Positions 43,679 through 52,253 of a stretch of DNA of 64,000 nucleotides are shown here, piece after piece. How positions within the stretch are numbered: the stretch's first letter is position 1; each line of letters begins with the position of its first letter. The translations under genes and the position numbers were made by a program. Source of the stretch: an uncultured Paracoccaceae bacterium (GTDB taxonomy: Bacteria > Pseudomonadota > Alphaproteobacteria > Rhodobacterales > Rhodobacteraceae); the NCBI GenBank assembly GCA_951812305.1, contig CATOSB010000002.1, forward strand, positions 1 through 64,000. The letters are read 5' to 3'. Under the pieces are notes generated by a model. It saw only the letters and a list, made by a program, of their open reading frames with translations, had not been told where the DNA came from and did no database searches.

Positions 43679-45280
43679 GTAACTCCCAAGCACCCTGTCC
43701 GATAGGGTTGCGGGGTTTTGTTCCGTCAGAGCCGTGCGATGATCTGAGGTGGTGACAGGGTCAGGATTTCCAGGATGTTGAACCGGTGTTTTCTGGCCGT
43801 CGAGATGACGGACCTGATGTCGGCGAAGACCCGCGCGCCCTCGAGGGTGCGGAAGGTGCCCGAGATTTTCATGCGCAGCTTCATCATGCGCAGGTCCTGT
43901 TCGGCCTGATTGTTTGTGAATGGGACCGCGAAGTCGGCGATGAATCGCAAAACGTCATCGCGGTAGTCACGCAGGCGGAGGAGCAGGTTGTGGCCTGGCC
44001 GCCTGGCTTTTCGGCCGCGGGTGCCGGGGCTTTTGGCCAGCGGGGGCTGGCGTTCGTGGAAGGCGAGCCCCTTGGCGAGGATCGCCATGTATCTGGTGAC
44101 TATACCCTGGCGAACCAGTTCCGGGAGTTCGGTCTCGCCTTGATCCTGAGCCGCGCATCTGAGCTGATTGGCGCTATGAAGCACTGCGCTCATCTCCGTC
44201 GCCCAAGGCTCTTTTTCGATCTCTTCGATGGCCTTGAGTTCGCGCAAGTGATGCGCCCCGCAGAGGGCGTGGGCGTCCACTCCGCTCATATGGGCGTAGT
44301 AGGGTTTCCAGTGATCATGAATGATCGTCCCGCCGGTCAGGAAGGTTGGAACAGCACCGCGTTTGGCGCTGATGCGGTAATGGGTGAAGGCGGTATCGCA
44401 GATCGTGTGCAGCCAGTGCAGCTTGCCGGCAACACGAAGTCCGGTCTCGTCCAGATGCCGAACGCCGCCTTCGGCAAGCCGGGCGAGAATGTGTTCAACC
44501 ACGACACCCATCTTATTTGCCGCGCCGCGCGTCCAGTTGGTCACGCTGGCCGCGCACAAGCTGGTGGCCCCAAACAGGTCGCGCATAAGCTGGCAGACCC
44601 GATCCTCGGGTATCAGCTGCTGAACATTGCAATAGACCGCCACTGCCCGCATGCGCGTGCCATATTGCACATGCGCGGCCACGCCATCGGGAAAGCCAGC
44701 CGTCGTCGTGGCTCGACAATGGTCGCAACAATAAACCGCCGCCTGATGCTCGGTGACCTCCAGGCGTGGCGCAGGCAAGTCGAACACCTGACGCTTCTCG
44801 ATCCCTTTCACCATCTCCGCCGTCAGGGCGCTCTGACAGGCGCTGCAATGCGTCGCCTCATGCCGTTCGACAAAGTCGGGTGTTGACGTCTGGCGCAGGG
44901 TGTCGCCCCGGTGGCCAACTTGGCCGCCACTTTTCTTTCCGGATTTGCCACGCAGGCTGCGCGGGGCTGGCTTCTTCAGGCCATCACTTGAAGGGGGCTT
45001 GCTGCTATTGCTGCTGTTCTTGGCCAACTGTCGGCGCAGGTCCGTGATCTCTTCCGCCATGCTCGCCAACGCAGCTTCAAGCTCAGCGATCCGACGCAGA
45101 GCCGTGGCGAGAAGTTGTTCAAGGGCGGCAACCTGATCCATCCCACCACTGATTCAGAGAAATCAACCCGGCGCCACAGAATTCAGACAAGAAAGAAAAA
45201 AAAACACGCGCAAAATGGCAAATTCGACTCACCATAAAACTGACAATAACACTCAAACGTGGGGGGTGCTTGGGAGTTAC
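43679..45280 (-). mobile_element. IS66-family element, copy F (nested in copy E)
   Basis: Both perfect ends are present (43679 and 45280), 1602 bp with one extra A in the A-run. It is flanked by the 8-bp duplication CAAGAAAG (43671-43678 and 45281-45288), which is sequence of copy E. It has the same orientation as E. Confidence 0.95.
43726..45141 (-). CDS. tnpC: IS66-family transposase TnpC (copy F)
   Basis: Intact 471-aa transposase identical at protein level to copies C and E, with coiled coil, zinc region and DDE core. Element ends are perfect and the target duplication is intact. It is one of the youngest insertions in the window and probably mobile. Confidence 0.93.
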   Translation of the reverse strand: MDQVAALEQLLATALRRIAELEAALASMAEEITDLRRQLAKNSSNSSKPPSSDGLKKPAPRSLRGKSGKKSGGQVGHRGDTLRQTSTPDFVERHEATHCSACQSALTAEMVKGIEKRQVFDLPAPRLEVTEHQAAVYCCDHCRATTTAGFPDGVAAHVQYGTRMRAVAVYCNVQQLIPEDRVCQLMRDLFGATSLCAASVTNWTRGAANKMGVVVEHILARLAEGGVRHLDETGLRVAGKLHWLHTICDTAFTHYRISAKRGAVPTFLTGGTIIHDHWKPYYAHMSGVDAHALCGAHHLRELKAIEEIEKEPWATEMSAVLHSANQLRCAAQDQGETELPELVRQGIVTRYMAILAKGLAFHERQPPLAKSPGTRGRKARRPGHNLLLRLRDYRDDVLRFIADFAVPFTNNQAEQDLRMMKLRMKISGTFRTLEGARVFADIRSVISTARKHRFNILEILTLSPPQIIARL

Positions 45281-45372
45281 CAAGAAAGAAAAAAAACACG
45301 CGCAAAATGGCAAATTCGACTCACCATAAAACTGACAATAACACTCAAACGTGGGGGGTGCTTGGGAGTTAC
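45281..45372 (-). mobile_element. Right-end remnant of IS66 copy E beyond nested copy F
   Basis: Eight duplicated bases (CAAGAAAG) followed by the last 84 bp of copy E, ending in the terminal repeat at 45372. Together with 42162-43678 it rebuilds a complete element. Confidence 0.93.
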
Positions 45373-45380
45373 GAATACAA
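45373..45380. repeat. Target-site duplication, right (GAATACAA)
   Basis: Exact repeat of 35482-35489; marks the right boundary of the composite transposon in the DUF899 gene. Confidence 0.92.
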
Positions 45381-45948
45381 CTTTGAAACTGCGTCCGGTC
45401 CGAAGTCGTTGAAAGAGCTTTTCGACGGCAGAAGCCAATTGATCCTCTATCACTTCATGTACGGACCGGATTGGAAAGAAGGTTGCCCAAGCTGTTCCTA
45501 CTGGGGCGATAATTTTGATGGCATAGATGCCCATCTGGCGCATCGCGACATTACGCTTGCTTTCGTTTCCAGCGCGCCGCTGGACATCATTCAGGCCTAT
45601 CGCGACCGAATGGGTTGGCAGTTTGAATGGGTCAGCGCGGCTGGCAGCGATTTCAACCGCGATATGCAGGTCAGTTTCACGCAGGCAGAAGTTGACGCAG
45701 GCAATGCCGAGTACAATTACGCGCCGCGCGGATTTCCATCGACGGAGGCCCCGGGGATCACCGTTTGGCAGCGTGAAGGTGACAAGATTTACCACACTTA
45801 CGGAACATTTGGGCGCGGTCTCGATATGCTAAACGGGGCATACCACCTGATGGACATTGCGCCAAAAGGTCGGGACGAAGGCAACCTGCCCTGGCCAATG
45901 GCTTGGCTGCGGCGACGGGATCAATACGACGACAAGGCGTGTAGGTAA
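45381..45948 (+). pseudogene. DUF899 thioredoxin-fold gene, 3' part
   Basis: Continues the DUF899 frame: FETASGPKSLKELFDGRSQL, YHFMYGPDWKEGCPSCSYWG with the CPSC-type cysteine pair, FVSSAPLDIIQAYRDRMGWQ, WVSAAGSDFNRDMQVSF and TYGTFGRGLDMLNGAYHLMD. These are standard DUF899 (thioredoxin-like) landmarks. It has no own start codon: the frame runs back into the IS66 end. The intact family member would be a cytoplasmic protein of unknown, possibly redox, function. Confidence 0.9.
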
Positions 45949-45949
45949 A

Positions 45950-46963
45950 TTAGCGGCGTTCTCTTGGCTCTGGCCGGGACGGAATTTCCTTCAGTAACCC
46001 GCCGACACCCATCGCCATGATGTCGCCAGGTTGGACTGCCACGCCGCAAATGACGCGCTCCAAAATCCAATCCGCACCGTTCAGCGCTGGAGAACGCGCG
46101 CATCCGGGCAGGCCAATTACCGGGCGGTCCCCAATTTTGGCGAGGAAAAGTAAATTTCCGGGGTCCACCGGCATTCCGTAGTGTTCCACCTCTCCACCGC
46201 CCATTCGTACTGCCTGTGGTGCAACATCGCGAGAATCCGAGGTTGCCGATCCTGTGAGGATCAAAAGCAACGCGCCCGGCGCATCCTGCAAGGCACGCGC
46301 AATCGCATTGCTCTCATGGGCCACAATGACACGCTCCGACAACGCAACCCCAAGGCGTTCCAGACGCGCCTCAATCGCATTGCGTCCTTTGGTGGTGGGT
46401 GTCTTGCCCCCGATTGCTGTTTCGATCAGGGTTGCTGTCGCGATATGAGGCACACGAAGTGTCATTGACGCGCGCGCATGGTCGCAGGCCGCGTGTAACG
46501 CCACCTTTGGAACCGCATAGGGAATGATCTTGATCGTCGCGATCAACCCGCGCTTGGCCATGCGCTGCCATTTCGGGACAGTTGCAATTGTGATGCCGGG
46601 GTCCACCCTGTTGGCGGCAATTATCGCGTCGGCGTTAAGCTCCACGACACCGGCGGTACGCGCGCGAATATTTACGCGACCTCGCGCTGCCGTTGCCAGG
46701 TCCAACTCTGCGCCGTGTTCGGCAAGCGCCCCGGCAAGTTGCGTTGCTGCGGCGTCTTCAGACACGTCCCCCGCTTCTAAGCGCGCGACGACAACCTCAC
46801 TCAACCCATTCGCCGCCAAATCACGCAGATGCTGTTCTGTCAGCGTCGTGCCTTTTGCAACTTTGTAGGTCCCGCTTTCAGTGGCCTTAGAATCTGCTGC
46901 GATCTCGGAATGCGCAAGGATTGTACCCAATGCGGTCGCTACTGGTACCGGCCCGAATATCAT
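45950..46963 (-). CDS. Molybdopterin-binding protein (MoeA/CinA-type domain)
   Basis: 337 aa from MIFGPVPVATALGTILAHSE. The N-terminal part resembles the MoeA/CoxL-associated regulatory region (KVAKGTTLTEQHLRDLAANG). The C-terminal part has the molybdopterin-binding fold: ILTGSATSDSRDVAPQAVRM, then GMPVDPGNLLFLAKIGDRPV and GLPGCARSPALNGADWIL. It overlaps the XdhC-family gene by 4 nt and is transcribed after it. This pairing is common near molybdenum hydroxylases, although no such enzyme is in the window. It probably assists cofactor handling or insertion. Confidence 0.85.
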   Translation of the reverse strand: MIFGPVPVATALGTILAHSEIAADSKATESGTYKVAKGTTLTEQHLRDLAANGLSEVVVARLEAGDVSEDAAATQLAGALAEHGAELDLATAARGRVNIRARTAGVVELNADAIIAANRVDPGITIATVPKWQRMAKRGLIATIKIIPYAVPKVALHAACDHARASMTLRVPHIATATLIETAIGGKTPTTKGRNAIEARLERLGVALSERVIVAHESNAIARALQDAPGALLLILTGSATSDSRDVAPQAVRMGGGEVEHYGMPVDPGNLLFLAKIGDRPVIGLPGCARSPALNGADWILERVICGVAVQPGDIMAMGVGGLLKEIPSRPEPRERR

Positions 46964-47934
46964 ACCGGGTTACGAAGCGTTTCAGTGATCTCCGCCAAGA
47001 TTGAAACGGCGATTTCCGCGGGTGATTTCGCGCCGATGTTCAACCCAATAGGCGCATGAATGCGTTCAATGTCTGACGAGCTGAACCCCATCTCTTCCAA
47101 ACGAGCCACCCGCTTTGCATGGGTCCGTGTGCTTCCCAACGCTCCAATGTAGAATGCATCGGATCTGAGCGCCGTTTTGAGCGCGGGATCGTCGAGTTTC
47201 GGATCATGGGACAGCGTGATGACGCCGGTTCTGGCGTCCAGCCCATGTGCCTCCAATGCCTCATCCGGCCAGTCGTGGATTATGCTTTCGCCCTCAAACC
47301 GTGTTGCCGCGCCGAAAGCTTCTCTCGGGTCGATCAGCACCGCGTCAAAACCGGCCAACCGGGCCATGACCATCAATGGCTGCGCGATGTGCACCGCACC
47401 GACAACGGCGAGCCTCAATGGCGGGTTGTGTATGGCAATGAATTCGGCGCCATCAATTCCGGATTTGTCAGCGATAAAGCGGTGCTCCAGCGCCTCCTGC
47501 CCTCGTGGTTCCAGTCGCCGCGACCAAGTGTCGATGTTGACAACATAGGCGATGGCCGCTCTGTCTCGCCTCGCATCGCAAAGTTGGGAAAGCAATTCCT
47601 CATTGATCGCGGCCCCCAACGGTTCAACCAAAACCCGGATTGTACCACCGCACGCCAACCCAACGGCGAAAGCCTCGTCGTCGCTAACACCATATTCAAG
47701 GATACGCGGCTTACCGTCCTCCAATGCGTCCATTGCCTCAACAACGACCGCGCCCTCGACACATCCGCCAGACACGCTGCCCATGATTTCGCCGGAACCG
47801 GATATTGCCAACTGACTACCAACCGGGCGCGGCGCAGATCCCCAGGTTTCCATAACCGTCGCCAACGCCGCGCCCATGCCAGCCCTATGCCATTCAAGGG
47901 CGATTTCGGGTGTGTTATCAAAGTTTTGCGCCAT
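46960..47934 (-). CDS. XdhC/CoxF-family molybdenum cofactor maturation protein
   Basis: 324 aa. The N-terminal XdhC region (ALATVMETWGSAPRPVGSQL, then GSVSGGCVEGAVV) is followed by a Rossmann-type domain (LAVVGAVHIAQPLMVMARLA; FDAVLIDPREAF). The C-terminal YIGALGSTRTHAKRVARLEE and IHAPIGLNIGAKSPAEIAVS complete the family pattern. XdhC-type proteins bind and protect sulfurated molybdenum cofactor for xanthine- or CO-dehydrogenase-like enzymes. It is co-transcribed with the downstream molybdopterin-binding gene (ATGA-type overlap). Confidence 0.9.
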   Translation of the reverse strand: MAQNFDNTPEIALEWHRAGMGAALATVMETWGSAPRPVGSQLAISGSGEIMGSVSGGCVEGAVVVEAMDALEDGKPRILEYGVSDDEAFAVGLACGGTIRVLVEPLGAAINEELLSQLCDARRDRAAIAYVVNIDTWSRRLEPRGQEALEHRFIADKSGIDGAEFIAIHNPPLRLAVVGAVHIAQPLMVMARLAGFDAVLIDPREAFGAATRFEGESIIHDWPDEALEAHGLDARTGVITLSHDPKLDDPALKTALRSDAFYIGALGSTRTHAKRVARLEEMGFSSSDIERIHAPIGLNIGAKSPAEIAVSILAEITETLRNPV

Positions 47935-47952
47935 GATCTTAAGTTCAATCCT

Positions 47953-48426
47953 TCAATCGGATTTGGCGCCCGATTCCGCCTTCATCTCCCATTTGCCGGA
48001 TTCCTGGCTCCAATATTGGGCGTCACATCCTGCTTCGGTCAATGTCTTCCACTGACCCCGCGCGTGCAGAAGGCTGTCGCCGTCATTTCCGTCAAACAGT
48101 ATGCAGACCCTTTCAAGATCGACTACCTCCTTGGCCGACACATCCGCACCGTCAACCGACATCAGGCAGTCTGCTTCGTTCGCAGCTTTTATATCAGATC
48201 CCAACAGGATTGGTTGATCCGCGTCATGTTCGCCACCCGACATCCCATGCGGCAAGAACCCTTCTTCAGGACCGAGCCAAAGTTTCTCATCCAGCCAAGC
48301 CAGCCGTTCAGTTGACGTTCCACGAATGTAGACCCGCCAGCCTGCGTCGGTTGAGCGTGCCAGAAGTGCCGGCAAAACCGCTTCAAGCGGTTGGCGGGTC
48401 AGGTGATAAAACATTGCCGCGCCCAT
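47953..48426 (-). CDS. holC: DNA polymerase III chi subunit
   Basis: 157 aa. The HolC fold is evident from MFYHLTRQPLEAVLPALLAR, AGWRVYIRGTSTERLAWLDE, LWLGPEEGFLPHG and the later IDLERVCILFDGNDGD-type region (VVDLERVCILFDG). The chi subunit links the clamp loader to SSB. It lies 6 nt after pepA on the same strand, the usual pepA-holC order in Gram-negative bacteria. MGAAMFYHL (ATG 48426) is chosen because GAGGGA is upstream; ATG 48414 is an alternative. Confidence 0.9.
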   Translation of the reverse strand: MGAAMFYHLTRQPLEAVLPALLARSTDAGWRVYIRGTSTERLAWLDEKLWLGPEEGFLPHGMSGGEHDADQPILLGSDIKAANEADCLMSVDGADVSAKEVVDLERVCILFDGNDGDSLLHARGQWKTLTEAGCDAQYWSQESGKWEMKAESGAKSD

Positions 48427-48432
48427 AGCGCT

Positions 48433-49899
48433 TTATCCCTCGTAGCGGTTGGCAATCAGCCGGTTCAACGCCAAAACACCCCAGCCGGAGGCACCTTTTG
48501 GCGCCATTGCCGTATCTTTCGGGGTTGAGGCGACCCCGGCAATGTCCAGATGAATCCACGGCGTATCGTCTTTGACGAACCGCTTTAGAAACTGTGCAGC
48601 AGTTACCGATCCAGCGGCCCGCCCGCCAATATTTTTCATATCCGCCACATCGGATTTCAAAAGCTTGTCATAGCTGTCACCCAGCGGCATCCGCCAGGCA
48701 CCTTCGCCCTCCGCCTTTGCCGCCTTAAGGAAGGCATTGCACAACTCATCATTGTTCGAAAATGCCCCGGCATTGTCGTGGCCAAGCCCGATGATGATCG
48801 CGCCGGTAAGGGTGGCCAGATCGACCATACCCGATGGCTTGAACCGATCCTGCGCGTACCACATCACATCGCACAAGACCAAACGCCCCTCGGCGTCGGT
48901 GTTGATCACCTCGACGGTGTCGCCCTTCATTGAAGCCACGACATCGCCTGGCCTTTGCGCATTGCCGTCAGGCATGTTTTCCACCAACCCGACCAACGCC
49001 ACGACATTGGCGTTCGCTTTACGCAGCGCCAGAGCTTTCATCACACCGGCAACGACACCTGCGCCGCCCATGTCCATCGTCATGTCTTCCATACCGGCGG
49101 CGGGTTTGAGGCTGATTCCCCCGGTATCGAAAACCACACCCTTTCCGACCAATGCAAACGGTGATTCTTCCCCGCCGCCATTCCATTGCATTACCACAAC
49201 TTTCGAAGGGCTGCGGCTGCCTTGGCCGACACCAAGAAGCGTGCGCATTCCCAGCTTTTCAAGTTCGGGCTCGTCAAGCACCTCAACTTTCACACCCAAT
49301 TTGCCCAACGCTTCCAACTGCGCAGCGAACTCTGTCGTTGTCAGCACATTCGACGGCTGAGACACCAGATCGCGTGTAAAAAACACACCCTGTGCCAGCG
49401 ACTCCGCGCGTGTTAGTGCTTCCTTCACTTCGTCGGGTTGGGTGACATGCAAGGTGATATCACCATCGCGCACGGCATCGCCGGTCTTGTGTTCGTGAAA
49501 GGCGTAATCTCGCAACAATGCGCCTAAAATGAAATCTTCTGATCGTTTAATATTGCCTAAGAAGGCATTGAGGTCGTTTAGTTTTTTTGATTGACCGATG
49601 GCTGCACCGGCCTTACGCGCTGTAAGTGCATCAGCCTGTTTGCCGAGTTTCACGACCTGCACTGCGCTTGCTGCCATGCCCGCCGGAAATGCCAGGTCAG
49701 CCGCTTCACCCTCTTTCAGCTTCTCAAAATTCTCAGCATCGACAAAGCGCTGCAATGCGCCGCGTGTCAGCCGGTTGATGCGCCGTCCCGTTCGATCCAA
49801 TTTCCCGTCTGGACCGGCAATTGTCACAACTCGTCCTGTGGCTTCCGCAATAGCATCAAGCGAAAGTTCGGTCACGCTCACGGGGCTAATATCAGTCAT
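48433..49899 (-). CDS. pepA: Leucyl aminopeptidase (M17)
   Basis: 488 aa from MTDISPVSVTELSLDAIAEA (ATG 49899). The C-terminal catalytic domain has the two-metal signature: VGKGVVFDTGGISLKPAAGM (Lys and Asp), MDMGGAGVVAGVM and the M17 signature NTDAEGRLVLCD. It removes N-terminal residues from peptides, with Zn/Mn at the active site. Divergent from lptF with about 135 bp between, the standard arrangement in proteobacteria. Followed closely by holC. Confidence 0.94.
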   Translation of the reverse strand: MTDISPVSVTELSLDAIAEATGRVVTIAGPDGKLDRTGRRINRLTRGALQRFVDAENFEKLKEGEAADLAFPAGMAASAVQVVKLGKQADALTARKAGAAIGQSKKLNDLNAFLGNIKRSEDFILGALLRDYAFHEHKTGDAVRDGDITLHVTQPDEVKEALTRAESLAQGVFFTRDLVSQPSNVLTTTEFAAQLEALGKLGVKVEVLDEPELEKLGMRTLLGVGQGSRSPSKVVVMQWNGGGEESPFALVGKGVVFDTGGISLKPAAGMEDMTMDMGGAGVVAGVMKALALRKANANVVALVGLVENMPDGNAQRPGDVVASMKGDTVEVINTDAEGRLVLCDVMWYAQDRFKPSGMVDLATLTGAIIIGLGHDNAGAFSNNDELCNAFLKAAKAEGEGAWRMPLGDSYDKLLKSDVADMKNIGGRAAGSVTAAQFLKRFVKDDTPWIHLDIAGVASTPKDTAMAPKGASGWGVLALNRLIANRYEG

Positions 49900-50034
49900 A
49901 TGGCATCTCAATCTTCAGGGCTTTGAATGATACCTAGGACCTCGTGCCTGAATTGACCAGTTAACAGTTTTCCAATCGGCAAATCTTCTGTAGGGTGGCG
50001 AAAAACGAGCAGGGCAGAAAAGACAGGGCGGCGG

Positions 50035-51159
50035 GTGACCAAGTTCGACCGATATTTCTTGTCGCAGCTGATGATGCTGTTTGGCCTGTTTTCGCTGATT
50101 CTGGTCATGGTCTATTGGGTCAATCGCGCGGTCGTTCTGTTCGACCGTTTGATTGCCGATGGCCAATCCGCAGGAGTGTTTCTGGAATTCACCGCACTGA
50201 CCCTGCCAAACGTCATCAGGTTGGTCATCCCAATCGCGGCATTCGCGGCGTCGCTTTATGTCACAAACCGGCTGACGTCAGAATCCGAACTTCTCGTTGC
50301 GCAGGCCGCCGGGCACAGCCCGTGGCGCATGGCCGTGCCCGTCTTATGGTTCGGTGTTATCGTCGCCGTTCTCGTTTCAATACTCACCCATTTCCTCGTC
50401 CCGCTAAGCATTTCACGCCTAAGCGACCGGCAAGCAGAAATATCGGAAAATGTCACTGCCAGATTGCTGACGGAGGGGCAATTCCTTCACCCATCTGAAG
50501 GCGTCACTTTCTATATCCGCGAAATTACCGCTGACGGCCAGTTGAAGGATGTCTTTCTGAACGATGTCGGCGAAAACGGCGGGGCAGTCACTTATTCCGC
50601 CCGCCTCGCACTTTTGATCAGGCATGAGGATGGTCCAAGGCTGGTGATGTTTGACGGCATTGCGCAAGAGCTGGGCACAGACGGGCGCCTTTCTACGACC
50701 CGTTTTGAAGACTTTGCCTATAATATCGCGTCACTTGTCGATGGAATTGCGCCTAGCGCGCGATCCGCCAAAGAACTTTCGACAAACCAATTGCTCAATC
50801 CCTCTTCGCAAATCCAGAAGGAAACCGGGCAATCGCGCGCCATTCTTCTCTATGAAGGTCATGGTCGCTTCAGCCAGGCGCTGCTAAGCATCGTCGCTGC
50901 AACAGTCGGATTTGCCGCAATGCTGCTTGGATCATTCAGCCGCTTTGGCCTTTGGCGCCAGATCATCGCAGCAATAGTCGCGCTAATTATTTTAAAAAGC
51001 ATGGACAATGCATTTGCAGATATTGCGCGATCCGACGCGCAATTGTGGTTCATGGCTTATGGTGCCACTGTCCTTGGCCTTGTAATGGCGGCTGTACTGC
51101 TTTGGATCTCAGACCAACCCGCGTTATTGCGAAAATTCACGCGGAGGCAGTCGGCATGA
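50035..51159 (+). CDS. lptF: LPS export permease LptF
   Basis: 374 aa, GTG start at 50035 (TKFDRYFLSQLMMLFGLFSL). Six-helix YjgP/YjgQ-type permease: two helices near the N-terminus, a large periplasmic jellyroll part (EGVTFYIREITADGQLKDVF), then helices near the C-terminus (ALLSIVAATVGFAAMLLGSF; IAAIVALIILKSM; LVMAAVLLWISD). It forms the LptB2FG ABC transporter that extracts LPS from the inner membrane. Overlaps lptG by 4 nt. Confidence 0.93.
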   Translation: MTKFDRYFLSQLMMLFGLFSLILVMVYWVNRAVVLFDRLIADGQSAGVFLEFTALTLPNVIRLVIPIAAFAASLYVTNRLTSESELLVAQAAGHSPWRMAVPVLWFGVIVAVLVSILTHFLVPLSISRLSDRQAEISENVTARLLTEGQFLHPSEGVTFYIREITADGQLKDVFLNDVGENGGAVTYSARLALLIRHEDGPRLVMFDGIAQELGTDGRLSTTRFEDFAYNIASLVDGIAPSARSAKELSTNQLLNPSSQIQKETGQSRAILLYEGHGRFSQALLSIVAATVGFAAMLLGSFSRFGLWRQIIAAIVALIILKSMDNAFADIARSDAQLWFMAYGATVLGLVMAAVLLWISDQPALLRKFTRRQSA

Positions 51160-52253
51160 TCCTGCACCGCTATTTCGCATGGCGTTTCCTGATGGTGTTT
51201 TCCGCCGTTTTCGCGATCTTTTTCTGTATCTTCGTGCTGCTCGACATGGTCGAGCAGATCAGAAAGTTCGAAAGTGATACGATTGGTTTCGTCGAGATCG
51301 TCAAACTAACTTTGTTAAACGTCCCACAGGGCGTGTATCGAATTCTCCCCCTGATCATGATCCTTTCGACGCTGGTATTGTTTCTGGCGCTTTCCCGATC
51401 CTCTGAACTAGTGGTGACGCGGGCGTCCGGGCGTTCTGCCGCACGCGCGTTGTTTGCGCCAGTGATTGTCGCCTTGTCGCTTGGCGGCGTCGCCGTTGCG
51501 GTATTCAACCCAATCGTGGCGGCAACTTCCAAGCAATACGAAATCGTCTCAAACGGCCATGTTCAAGGCGCGTCCAGCGTGTTGTCGATCAGCCGCGAGG
51601 GCCTTTGGCTTCGTCAAGGCGGGCCGGAGGGCCAAACCGTCATTCGCGCCCGTCAGTCAAATCTCGACGGCACACGGCTGTTTGGCGTGACGTTCCTCGG
51701 TTTCGGCCCTGATGGTGCCCCGAGTTACCGTGTCGAGGCCAGAACAGCAGAATTGATGGAAGGCGCCTGGTTGCTGCAGTCGGCGAAGCGTTGGGACCTC
51801 GGCGCATCCGACAATCCAGAACGTGATGCAGTACGACATGAAACGCTTCGTATCCCGTCTGACCTGACACTCGAACAAATTCAGGACAGTTTTGGCACGC
51901 CATCCACAATCCCGATCTGGGAATTACCGGCATTCATCGAACAGCTGGAGCGTGCCGGATTTTCGGCGCGCAGCCACAGGGTCTGGCTGCAAATGGAATT
52001 CGCTCTGCCCTTCATGCTGGCAGCAATGGTGCTGATCGGTGCGAGCCTGACAATGCGACACACGCGGTTCGGGCGCACGGGGGTCATGGTTCTCACTGCG
52101 CTCGGCATTGGATTTGCGATGTATTTCATTCGAAATTTCGCACAGATTCTCGGTGAGAACGGACAAATTCCTGCGCTTTTGGCCGCATGGAGCCCACCCC
52201 TGGCCGCAATTCTCCTATCTTTCGGGATCATACTGGGGCTCGAGGACGGCTGA
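51156..52253 (+). CDS. lptG: LPS export permease LptG
   Basis: 365 aa from MILHRYFAWRFLMVFSAVFA. Same permease fold as LptF: N-terminal helices with VYRILPLIMILSTLVLFLAL, the periplasmic domain (ASSVLSISREGLWLRQGGPE), and C-terminal helices from FALPFMLAAMVLIGASLTMR to LAAILLSFGIILGLED. Partner of LptF in LPS export. The stop shares its last base with the lptD start (TGATG), so the two are translationally coupled. Confidence 0.93.
   Translation: MILHRYFAWRFLMVFSAVFAIFFCIFVLLDMVEQIRKFESDTIGFVEIVKLTLLNVPQGVYRILPLIMILSTLVLFLALSRSSELVVTRASGRSAARALFAPVIVALSLGGVAVAVFNPIVAATSKQYEIVSNGHVQGASSVLSISREGLWLRQGGPEGQTVIRARQSNLDGTRLFGVTFLGFGPDGAPSYRVEARTAELMEGAWLLQSAKRWDLGASDNPERDAVRHETLRIPSDLTLEQIQDSFGTPSTIPIWELPAFIEQLERAGFSARSHRVWLQMEFALPFMLAAMVLIGASLTMRHTRFGRTGVMVLTALGIGFAMYFIRNFAQILGENGQIPALLAAWSPPLAAILLSFGIILGLEDG

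Larger units (their letters stand above)
35490..45372. mobile_element. 9.9-kb composite transposon bounded by inverted nested IS66 elements
   Basis: Left arm: IS66 copies C and D in + orientation. Right arm: copy E in - orientation with copy F nested in it. Both outer ends are GTAACTCCCAAGCACCC and are flanked by the same 8-bp duplication GAATACAA. The inner flanks of the arms (ATTTTGGC after D, CTTTAAGG before E) do not match each other or anything outside. That is what is expected if the outer ends of D and E transposed together with the 3.5 kb between them. Non-IS cargo is a protease-like remnant with a 52-codon ORF; IS256 and IS982-type elements are also inside. Confidence 0.8.

Noticed and set aside
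35490..45372. Integron, conjugative element or phage explanation for the 9.9-kb insert
   Set aside because: No integrase, relaxase, attC-like sites or phage structural genes are present; all recombination genes are DDE transposases of IS families.
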